From contig MGRI01000097.1 in assembly GCA_001798105.1 (NCBI GenBank), positions 1 through 16,272 of the forward strand: a stretch of DNA of 16,272 nucleotides, in the 5' to 3' direction. How positions within the stretch are numbered: the stretch's first letter is position 1; every line of letters begins with the position of its first letter. The DNA comes from Deltaproteobacteria bacterium RIFCSPHIGHO2_02_FULL_40_11. GTDB taxonomy: Bacteria > Bdellovibrionota > JACOXK01 > 2-02-FULL-40-11. The position numbers and the translations under genes are program-made. Below are positions 1 to 6,196 of this stretch, piece by piece. The notes beneath the pieces were generated by a model. It was not told the origin of the DNA and did no database searches. It saw only the letters and a program-made list of their open reading frames with translations.

Positions 1-368
1 TTGAGCGGTGAGCCAAAGTTGGGATCTAAGATTTGATTGAGGGTCGTTGCCAGGTCTTGGGCTGTGATCGGGGTGCCATCTGGAAACTTGGCGTCTTTTC
101 TCAGATAGAATCGATACAACTTGTCATTTTTAATGTCCCATTTAGTTGCCAAATGGGGGGAAATTCTGAGATGGTTATCTAAGAGGATTAAACCATCAAA
201 AAGAAGCTGGCAAATTCGTTGAGAAGGTGCATCCAGGGCAAACCGAGGATCTAAATTGGAAGGTTTCGAAGAAATGCCAACCACCAAAGTATCCAGAGGG
301 GTTAATTTCTGATGAAAACAACCGAAAGATATAAGAGAGAGGAATAAAATGAATAGGCGTCGTTTCAT
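1..368 (-). CDS. Peptide-binding ABC transporter lipoprotein, SBP_bac_5 (OppA/DppA type), 3' end outside window
   Basis: Reading the minus strand from an ATG at 366-368 gives an open frame of 122 codons to the left edge, without a stop. It begins MKRRLFILFLSLISFGC: a basic n-region, a hydrophobic stretch and a cysteine at residue 17 in a lipobox-like context (SFGC), so it is probably a lipid-anchored periplasmic protein. The mature part (GISSKPSNLDPRF, then LLFDGL, FYLRKDAKFPDGTPITAQD) is the N-terminal pattern of family 5 extracellular solute-binding proteins, which deliver oligopeptides, or sometimes other solutes, to ABC permeases. Substrate cannot be read from this fragment. No good Shine-Dalgarno precedes the ATG. 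The start lies inside the first codons of dacB on the other strand (20-bp divergent overlap), so its promoter must lie within dacB. The family call is firm; the exact start is likely because the signal peptide fits it so well. Confidence 0.85.
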   Translation of the reverse strand, partial: MKRRLFILFLSLISFGCFHQKLTPLDTLVVGISSKPSNLDPRFALDAPSQRICQLLFDGLILLDNHLRISPHLATKWDIKNDKLYRFYLRKDAKFPDGTPITAQDLATTLNQILDPNFGSPL

Positions 369-1779
369 AGTGACTTTGACATTAGCACTTTTTATGGGGG
401 GATCTCAAGCTTTCGGGATTGAGCGGGATGCTGTAAACCAAAAAATTACGAGTCTTCTTCAAAATAAAGCATATCAGGGCATGGAAATGAGTATTCATGT
501 GTATTCCTTGAAAAAGGATGCACCTGTATTTTCAAAAGAGGAACATAAAATTTTAAAGCCCGCCTCCAATTTAAAATTGGTAACAACTTTGGCTGCGCTG
601 AAATACCTGGGGGCAGATTATAAGTTTAAAACGAAACTCTATACCGATGGGAAAATTGAAGGAGATACCTTAAAAGGGAATTTGTATATCAAAGGTTTTG
701 GAGACCCAAAGCTTGTTTCAGAACAGCTTTGGTTTTTAACCAATGACTTAAAGCGTCTGGGGTTTCAAAAAGTTCAAGGGGCTCTTATTTTAGATGAATC
801 TTTTTTCGATGATAAAAGAACAGTTCGAAATGGGAGCCATGGGGGGCAAAGGGCCTATGATGCGCCTTTAGGTGCTTTATCGATTAATTTCAATACAACA
901 GCCATTTATGTTCAGCCAGGCAATCAAGTAGGTGAGCCTGCAAAAGTGATTGTGGATCCAACCCATGACTATATTCGTGTCATCAATCAAAGCAAAACGA
1001 CGGCGGGTGGGAAAAAAGAGATTCTAGTGATTCGCTTACCGAAAAAGACCCATGATGTTATTTTGGTGAAAGGTAAAATTCCTCTGGGTGCCCCTGAAAA
1101 GCGCTATTATCGAAATATTTCACATCCGCTCTATTATGCTGCTTCGATGTTTCGGCGGTTTTTTAAAGAACAGGGAATTTCTGTTTTGGGGAAAAATCGG
1201 TTTGAAGCAACGCCTTTGACAGTCAAAGAGATTTTAACCTATGAATCCCGTCCTTTACGAATTTTGGTGAGCGATTTAAACAAAATCTCTAATAATTTCA
1301 TTGCAGAACAGATTTTAAAGACCATGGCAGCCGAGCTAAAGGGAACCCCGGGGTCGACCGATAAAGGGTTAACTATCTTGGGAGAGTTTTTAAAGGGGCT
1401 GGGTATTCAAAATGGGTATACCCTGGTCAATGGTTCGGGGCTTTCATACGATAACAAAATGTCTGCTGCCCAGCTGGTTGAAGTTTTAAAATACGGATAT
1501 CGGGAATTTAAATTGTTTCCAGAATATGTTTCTTCAATGGGAATTATGGGGGTGGATGGGACGGTGAAAGACCGCCTGAAAGGAACCCTTGCTGCAGGGC
1601 GCATTCGGGCAAAAACAGGTTCTTTAAAAGGGGTGGTTGCGTTGTCTGGGTATTTATTAACCCAAAAACAAGAAACCCTGGCTTTTTCAATGATTATGAA
1701 TGACACAAAGAATAGAGACGTTATGATGGAAACGCTTCAAAATGAAATTTTGCTGTATCTTTGTCAGTTGGAGGCATAA
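349..1779 (+). CDS. dacB: D-alanyl-D-alanine carboxypeptidase/endopeptidase, PBP4 family (peptidase S13)
   Basis: A periplasmic penicillin-binding protein that cleaves D-Ala-D-Ala peptide ends and cross-links in peptidoglycan. At 476 residues it is close to E. coli PBP4 (477). An N-terminal signal peptide is visible (MNRRRF, hydrophobic LTLALFMGG, cleavage near SQAFG). The three catalytic boxes of serine PBPs are present: S73-N-L-K76 in the PASNLKLVTT segment, S314-N-N316, and K422-T-G424 followed by SLKG. The NGSGLS segment (361-366), also typical of S13 enzymes, is present. The long insert between boxes 1 and 2 (roughly 90-300) is characteristic of class C PBPs. A purine-rich Shine-Dalgarno (AGGA, 340-343) lies 5 nt before the ATG. 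It is first in an operon with mltD and RNase J, with 3 nt to mltD. Its first 20 bases also encode the start of the divergent binding protein. Confidence 0.95.
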   Translation: MNRRRFIVTLTLALFMGGSQAFGIERDAVNQKITSLLQNKAYQGMEMSIHVYSLKKDAPVFSKEEHKILKPASNLKLVTTLAALKYLGADYKFKTKLYTDGKIEGDTLKGNLYIKGFGDPKLVSEQLWFLTNDLKRLGFQKVQGALILDESFFDDKRTVRNGSHGGQRAYDAPLGALSINFNTTAIYVQPGNQVGEPAKVIVDPTHDYIRVINQSKTTAGGKKEILVIRLPKKTHDVILVKGKIPLGAPEKRYYRNISHPLYYAASMFRRFFKEQGISVLGKNRFEATPLTVKEILTYESRPLRILVSDLNKISNNFIAEQILKTMAAELKGTPGSTDKGLTILGEFLKGLGIQNGYTLVNGSGLSYDNKMSAAQLVEVLKYGYREFKLFPEYVSSMGIMGVDGTVKDRLKGTLAAGRIRAKTGSLKGVVALSGYLLTQKQETLAFSMIMNDTKNRDVMMETLQNEILLYLCQLEA

Positions 1780-1782
1780 AAA

Positions 1783-3288
1783 ATGACTCAGTTTTGGATT
1801 AAGATAAAATTCCTTTTTGTTTTAATGGTATTGACGACCCCAATCCAAGCGCAATATTTTTATGTTTTACCTTTGCCCTATCCCATTGATTATCTTGAAA
1901 AAGTGCCCTTGGTAGAAAAACTTGAAATTGAAGAAGAACAAGAAATTGAAGAAGAGGCCACGACCGAGTTTGCACCTCTGGAGCATCCTAATTTTACACT
2001 TCAAAAGGTTGCCTTAGGGTATGAGCCAGGCATCACCTTTCAAGTGCCGCAGGGGCTTCAACCGGCCGTTGAGTTTTGGAAGCTGGTTTACCACCACTAT
2101 TCTGTCGATCAATATGTGATTCATGATCTTAACGAGCACGTTATTTATCGTATTGTAGACATTTCGGATCTTAACAGTAGAAAAATAAATTGGCGATCCA
2201 AACAAAGACTCATTGCCAGACGGCTGGGGTTTCATAAACGTGAAGTTCGAGAGCTCTTAAATGCGGTTCATAAAAAAAGACTGACACCTGCTGCGATGAC
2301 GCAAGATGAAAAGAAAATTTATGACTTATTTTCATCTGTTGAAGAAGAAAATAAATTTTTAAGGGCAAAATATCGCCTAAGATCACAGCTGGGACAAAAA
2401 GAGCGGTTCCAGCAAGGCATTCTTTGGGCGGGTAGATATTTACCCATGATGGAAAAGATATTTCAAGAAGAAGGGCTTCCCATGGAATTGACACGCCTTC
2501 CTTTTGTAGAGTCCTCTTTTAACTTAAAAGCCATGTCTCGGGTGGGGGCTTCTGGGATTTGGCAATTTATGCGTTCTACAGGACAGCGGTTTTTACGCAT
2601 TAATACGGCGGTTGATGAACGAAACGATCCCATTGAGGCAACTCGGGCCGCCGCCAAGCTTTTAAAAGTAAATTACAATGCTTTACAAAGTTGGCCCTTG
2701 GCTGTGACAGGATATAACCATGGAGGTGCAGGGATGATGCGTGCTGTCAAATCTGTGGGTTCCAAAGATATCATAGAGATTATTCAAAAATACCGTAGCC
2801 CCACATTTGGCTTTGCTTCAAAGAATTTTTATGCAGAGTTTTTAGCGGCCTTGGACGTAGAAGTAGAATATGAAAAATATTTTGGGGCACTCACCCCTGA
2901 GGCGCCTTTGAAATTTGAAGAAGTAGAGGTGCCAGCCTATATCAGTATTTCTGCCTTAACAAACTATGCAAAACTTCCTAAAAAATTAATTAAGCGGTTT
3001 AATCCGGGGCTGACGTATTATGTCTACGCAGGAAAGAAAAGAATTCCCAAAGGATATCGGCTTAAGTTACCAATCGGCACACAACAAACTTTCTTGGCAG
3101 CTTTTGATCAAATGCCCTCCAAGTACCAACACGATTCTCAAAGGCGGTTTGTGTATCATAAGGTAAGAAGTGGCGATACGCTTTCTTATATTGCCCGTAG
3201 GTATGGCGCGACGGTTGCATCGATTCGAGATGCAAATCGTTTGGGAAAATTCATTTACGCGGGACAAACATTGGTGATCCCAAGGTAA
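1783..3288 (+). CDS. mltD: Membrane-bound lytic murein transglycosylase D-like, with C-terminal LysM
   Basis: Cleaves the MurNAc-GlcNAc bond of peptidoglycan, leaving 1,6-anhydroMurNAc ends. A signal peptide (hydrophobic LFVLMVLTT, cleavage after IQA) directs export; there is no lipobox cysteine, so unlike E. coli MltD it is not clearly a lipoprotein. Residues 45-60 are very acidic (Glu-rich) and look like a flexible linker. The SLT/GT23-like domain spans about 210-340: catalytic Glu243 in FVESSF, then GASGIWQFM (255-263) and YNHG (311-314). One LysM repeat (about 458-500, HKVRSGDTLSYIARRYG...YAGQTLVIP) should bind glycan; E. coli MltD has two. The stretch at 385-430 resembles a degenerate second LysM-like region, but I would not insist on it. 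A GGAGG at 1770-1774, inside the end of dacB, is a good Shine-Dalgarno 8 nt before the ATG, so translation is probably coupled. Confidence 0.93.
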   Translation: MTQFWIKIKFLFVLMVLTTPIQAQYFYVLPLPYPIDYLEKVPLVEKLEIEEEQEIEEEATTEFAPLEHPNFTLQKVALGYEPGITFQVPQGLQPAVEFWKLVYHHYSVDQYVIHDLNEHVIYRIVDISDLNSRKINWRSKQRLIARRLGFHKREVRELLNAVHKKRLTPAAMTQDEKKIYDLFSSVEEENKFLRAKYRLRSQLGQKERFQQGILWAGRYLPMMEKIFQEEGLPMELTRLPFVESSFNLKAMSRVGASGIWQFMRSTGQRFLRINTAVDERNDPIEATRAAAKLLKVNYNALQSWPLAVTGYNHGGAGMMRAVKSVGSKDIIEIIQKYRSPTFGFASKNFYAEFLAALDVEVEYEKYFGALTPEAPLKFEEVEVPAYISISALTNYAKLPKKLIKRFNPGLTYYVYAGKKRIPKGYRLKLPIGTQQTFLAAFDQMPSKYQHDSQRRFVYHKVRSGDTLSYIARRYGATVASIRDANRLGKFIYAGQTLVIPR

Positions 3289-3302
3289 GTAAGATAGACA
3301 AA

Positions 3303-4943
3303 ATGTTACAAATTACACCCCTGGGCGGTTTAGGCCAAATTGGCATGAATATGATGGTCATTGAGACAGCGCAAGATGCGCTGATCATTGATTGTGGGGT
3401 CATGTTTCCAGAAAGCAAAAACTTAGGGGTCGATCTGATCATTCCTGATTTTTCTTATCTTCAAAAAATAAAGCATAAAGTACGCGCCCTTCTTTTAACC
3501 CATGGGCATGAAGATCATATTGGCGCAGTCCCCTTTTTATTAAATCATCTTCAAACAAAAATTTATGGCAGTCGTTTTACATTGGCGCTTTTGAAACATA
3601 AACTGACTGAACATGGAAAGTCGAAGACAAAGCTCCACGTGGTTCAACCCCATGAATTGATCCAGGCAGGATGTTTTAAAATTGAATTTTTACAGGTCAC
3701 CCATTCTATTGTAGATGGCATGGGGATAGCGATTCAGACCCCCATGGGAACAATGATTCATACCGCAGATTTTAAACTCGATGACCATCCCTATCATGGG
3801 CGAAGTATTACGCTTCAAAAATTTAAAGAGTATGGCAAAAAAGGAGTTCTTTTGCTCATGTCTGATAGCACCAATGTGGAACGTGAGGGAAAGGCGCTGT
3901 CTGAAACCAAAATTGCGCATGAGATTGAAAAAATATGTAAAACCGCCAAGAAAAAAATTATTTTTTCTGTGTTTGCAACCAATATTCGTCGCATCGAACA
4001 AATGTTTGAAATTGCTTTACGGCTGAATCGAAAAGTTGTTTTAAGTGGCAGGTCGCTTGAAACCAATGTCCCCATTGCCATTCAAGAAGGGTTCATTTCA
4101 AAAAAGGCGGCAAGTGTCCTTATGGATTTAGACGATTTAGATGCCCTAGAGCCTAAAAAAACCATGATCATTTGTACAGGCTCTCAAGCCGAAGAGCGCT
4201 CTGCTTTAGCGCGAATTGCAATCCGAGAGCATCGTTTGATTCAGGTTGAAAAAGAAGACTGTGTTATTTTATCTTCTCGTTTTATTCCTGGAAATGAAAA
4301 AGCGATTTCAGATCTTTTAAATAATTTATGCCGTCAAGGTGCGGATGTGTATTATGACAAAGTGGCAGATGTTCATGTTTCGGGGCATGCCCATGCCTCA
4401 GAATTAAGACGTATGATCGGAGCCGTAAAACCGAAATATTTTTTACCTGTGCATGGAGAATATCGGCATTTGGTGCGGCATTCAAAATTAGCTCAAGGAA
4501 TGAAAATAAAAAAAGAGAATGTTTTTGTCTGTGAAAATGGCGAGCCTCTTATATTTCATGATGTAAATCGTGTTCAGAAAGGCCAAAAAATGAATTTAGA
4601 ACGCGTTTTTGTAGAAAATGAGGGCTTAGACGATTTAAAGTTAGATGTTATCCGAAATCGAAAAAAACTTTCATTTTCCGGGATTGTTTTTGTGTGTTTG
4701 GTTCGAGACAAAAAAACAAAAAAACTGTTAAGTCCGCCGTATATATGGACGATGGGCGTTTTTGATGAAGTTCAACATGCGGCTTTTTTAAAAAAAGCCC
4801 ATCACTATATCTTTCAAGTGGCAGATCAATATGCTGGGCCTTCAACGGATTTTTCAGAAGAAGTTCGACTCCAAACGCGGCGGTTTTTTAAGAGAAAAAC
4901 AGGCAAGAAGCCGATTGTAAAGCCAATTGTTATTGATATTTAA
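3303..4943 (+). CDS. rnj: Ribonuclease J (metallo-beta-lactamase / beta-CASP)
   Basis: A cytoplasmic endo- and 5'-3' exoribonuclease for mRNA decay and RNA maturation. The start MLQITPLGGLGQIGMN is the usual RNase J N-terminus, which fixes the ATG although the Shine-Dalgarno is weak (AAGG lies 17 nt away). Zinc ligands are all visible: H67-G-H69-E-D71-H72, H134 in VTHS, D156 in HTADF, and H384 in LPVHGEY. The beta-CASP region includes FATN (224-227), CTGSQAEE (291-298) and SGHAHASEL (360-368). The 546-residue length and a C-terminal domain of about 100 residues match bacterial RNase J. It is third in the dacB-mltD operon, 14 nt after mltD. Such proteins occur in many Gram-positives and in some diderms, including alpha- and deltaproteobacteria. 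The stop codon is followed one base later by the stop of the convergent 48-codon ORF, with no typical U-run terminator between. Confidence 0.96.
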   Translation: MLQITPLGGLGQIGMNMMVIETAQDALIIDCGVMFPESKNLGVDLIIPDFSYLQKIKHKVRALLLTHGHEDHIGAVPFLLNHLQTKIYGSRFTLALLKHKLTEHGKSKTKLHVVQPHELIQAGCFKIEFLQVTHSIVDGMGIAIQTPMGTMIHTADFKLDDHPYHGRSITLQKFKEYGKKGVLLLMSDSTNVEREGKALSETKIAHEIEKICKTAKKKIIFSVFATNIRRIEQMFEIALRLNRKVVLSGRSLETNVPIAIQEGFISKKAASVLMDLDDLDALEPKKTMIICTGSQAEERSALARIAIREHRLIQVEKEDCVILSSRFIPGNEKAISDLLNNLCRQGADVYYDKVADVHVSGHAHASELRRMIGAVKPKYFLPVHGEYRHLVRHSKLAQGMKIKKENVFVCENGEPLIFHDVNRVQKGQKMNLERVFVENEGLDDLKLDVIRNRKKLSFSGIVFVCLVRDKKTKKLLSPPYIWTMGVFDEVQHAAFLKKAHHYIFQVADQYAGPSTDFSEEVRLQTRRFFKRKTGKKPIVKPIVIDI

Positions 4944-4944
4944 G

Positions 4945-4974
4945 TCATTCCGAGCCCGAAGGGCGAGGAATCTC
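4945..4974. repeat. Short dispersed-type palindromic repeat (GTCATTCC...GGAATCTC)
   Basis: Arms ATTCC (4947-4951) and GGAAT (4967-4971) enclose GCCC (4954-4957), a GAA turn and GGGC (4961-4964); the two GA steps between the stems face each other as a tandem GA internal loop. Repeats beginning GTCATTCC/GTCATCCC and ending GGAATCTC/GGGATCTC are common as dispersed intergenic elements in many bacterial genomes (general knowledge). Here it lies directly after the RNase J stop and inside the 3' end of the small minus ORF. It lacks a T-run, so it is not a classical terminator, though it could block transcription or protect the RNA end. Confidence 0.6.
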
Positions 4975-5091
4975 TTCTTCCAACTCTTTCAGAACTTCCA
5001 AAAATATTTTTTCTATTTCTGCTTCAGGGGTACCTTCCGGTAAGGGTGTTTTTAAAAAAGTTTCAAACTCTGTTTGGGGCGGTGTTTTCAT
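4945..5091 (-). CDS. Small acidic hypothetical protein, 48 aa
   Basis: An ORF from ATG at 5089-5091 to TGA at 4945-4947. It starts four bases after the TAG of the WecA-like gene (5096-5098), as expected of the next gene in that operon. The product starts MKTPPQTEFETFLK, continues with PLPEGTPEAEIEKIF and a charged amphipathic stretch (LEVLKELEEE), and ends IPRPSGSE. I recognise no family. The body looks protein-like (heptad-type hydrophobic spacing, Pro/Gly turn before the helix). The last eight codons and the stop are supplied by the palindromic repeat at 4945-4974, so the tail may be acquired. There is no clear Shine-Dalgarno; translation would depend on coupling to the upstream stop. It may equally be a non-expressed remnant. 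Confidence 0.4.
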   Translation of the reverse strand: MKTPPQTEFETFLKTPLPEGTPEAEIEKIFLEVLKELEEEIPRPSGSE

Positions 5092-5095
5092 AAAA

Positions 5096-6139
5096 CTATG
5101 TTACAAAAAGGATTCCAGTAATTCCAATGACACCTGTGAGTGAAGCCAAAAGCAATACGGCATACGTTGGCGAAATCCCTTTTTTCACCAATTGGTGAGA
5201 GAGGTGGTTTGTATCTCCAATGTAAATCGGTTTGTGATTCCATGTGCGAATGAGAGTGACACAGAGGGTATCCAAGATAGGAATCGACATCAGAAGAAGA
5301 ATCAGGAGTGTTGCCAGCCAAAAAGAATGTAAGTGAGAAGAAACATGATTAAATAAGAGAATTGAAAAACTTGCCACGGTGAATCCTAAAAATAAACTTC
5401 CTGTATCACCTAAAAAGATTTTTGCCTTTGGAAAATTAAAAGGTAAAAATCCTAAAAAGGCCCCAAAGAGCATAAAGAAGATTAAAGTGAGTAAGTAAGC
5501 CTGTGTCATAAAGGCAGAAAGTGTAAAGAGAAGGGCTGTGATACTTGCAATGCTGGTGGATAACCCATTCATATTATCCAATAAATTAAAAGAATTTGTA
5601 ATAACGACGATCCAGGCAAAAGAAATGAGAACATCGAAGATAATATTGCCTGTAAGCTTAAAATACATGCCACAGCTTATGACAATGGCTGCTGCCAAAG
5701 CTTGGCTAAAAAGCTTAATTCGAAAATCGATCATTTTAATATCGTCTAAAATGCCCGTGAGTAGAATAAAAAGGGCAGCAAACATAAAAACACCCATTTG
5801 AATCCAAAATAGAGTTGAGTTCCCAAAAGAAAAAAACATGGGACCTTCCATGAAAAGTTTTCTTTGTAAGACCAAAAATAAAAAAGACATGCACAGTAAA
5901 AAACTTAAAAAGATGGCAATTCCACCCAACAGAGGCGTTGGAGTGGTATGAATTTTTCTGGCATTTGAGGGATAGTCTAAAATTTTAAGTTTTGTGGCCA
6001 GGCTTCGAACCAAGGGGGTTAAAAGATAGGTGAGTAAAAAAGCCGACAAAAACAAAATCACCAAAATGCGGTGCAGAACAAAACCTTCCATTAGCTGGTA
6101 TCTTAGGGTTGATCTCAGCAAAACGTCAATATGTTTCAT
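5096..6139 (-). CDS. wecA: Polyprenyl-phosphate N-acetylhexosamine-1-phosphate transferase (WecA/TagO-like, MraY superfamily)
   Basis: An integral inner-membrane enzyme that transfers a sugar-1-phosphate (usually GlcNAc-1-P) from UDP-sugar to undecaprenyl phosphate, starting O-antigen, ECA-like or teichoic-type glycan synthesis. About ten hydrophobic segments are visible in 347 residues. Superfamily motifs run in order: KIHTTPTPLLGG (62-73), the Mg-binding LDD at 131-133, NSFNLLDNMNGL (182-193), FLGDTG (242-247), and a late loop DTNHLSHQLV (309-318). The NHLSHQL form matches WecA/TagO and not the HHHFE of MraY, so I prefer the glycan-initiating role. The start is uncertain: ATG at 6139 sits immediately after a GGGGTCTGACCCC palindrome, and an internal ATG at 6091 (MEGFVLHRIL) would begin just before the first membrane helix. 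It is divergent from mrcA, with 57 bp between. The final membrane helix ends directly at the TAG. Confidence 0.9.
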   Translation of the reverse strand: MKHIDVLLRSTLRYQLMEGFVLHRILVILFLSAFLLTYLLTPLVRSLATKLKILDYPSNARKIHTTPTPLLGGIAIFLSFLLCMSFLFLVLQRKLFMEGPMFFSFGNSTLFWIQMGVFMFAALFILLTGILDDIKMIDFRIKLFSQALAAAIVISCGMYFKLTGNIIFDVLISFAWIVVITNSFNLLDNMNGLSTSIASITALLFTLSAFMTQAYLLTLIFFMLFGAFLGFLPFNFPKAKIFLGDTGSLFLGFTVASFSILLFNHVSSHLHSFWLATLLILLLMSIPILDTLCVTLIRTWNHKPIYIGDTNHLSHQLVKKGISPTYAVLLLASLTGVIGITGILFVT

Positions 6140-6152
6140 GGGGTCAGACCCC
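6140..6152. repeat. GGGGTCAGACCCC palindrome next to the wecA-like start
   Basis: Six-base arms GGGGTC and GACCCC around a central A, directly abutting the ATG of the WecA-like gene on the minus strand. This exact motif recurs in unrelated bacterial genomes, often near IS200-like/REP-associated transposase genes (general knowledge); no transposase is in the window. In the minus-strand mRNA the G-run (a possible Shine-Dalgarno) would pair with the C-run just before the ATG. Confidence 0.6.
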
Positions 6153-6158
6153 CTAGGT

Positions 6159-6188
6159 TTGACAGGAGGAAGTTAAAAAGCATATGCT
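6159..6188 (+). promoter_or_regulatory. Putative sigma-70 promoter for mrcA
   Basis: TTGACA (6159-6164) is a perfect -35 hexamer. An 18-nt spacer leads to TATGCT (6183-6188), a 4/6 match to TATAAT, inside the 10-bp palindrome AGCATATGCT (6179-6188). Transcription would start near 6195, right at the mrcA ATG (6197). Inferred from sequence only. Confidence 0.45.
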
Positions 6189-6196
6189 GTTGAAAA

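Noticed and set aside
835..850. G-runs in dacB (near 397 and 841) as phase-variable tracts
   Set aside because: They are only about six bases long, too short to expect frequent slippage, and the frame is intact.
1340..1360. ACCCCGGGGT palindrome inside dacB
   Set aside because: A 10-bp palindrome in ordinary coding sequence with normal residues (GTPGSTDKG); nothing indicates an insertion or a site.
3690..4081. Open frames on both strands inside the RNase J gene
   Set aside because: They are shadows of the RNase J coding sequence, with no start signals and no recognisable products.
4945..4974. Rho-independent terminator for RNase J
   Set aside because: The hairpin is present but the following bases (CTCTTCTTCC) are not a T-run; it fits a dispersed repeat better.
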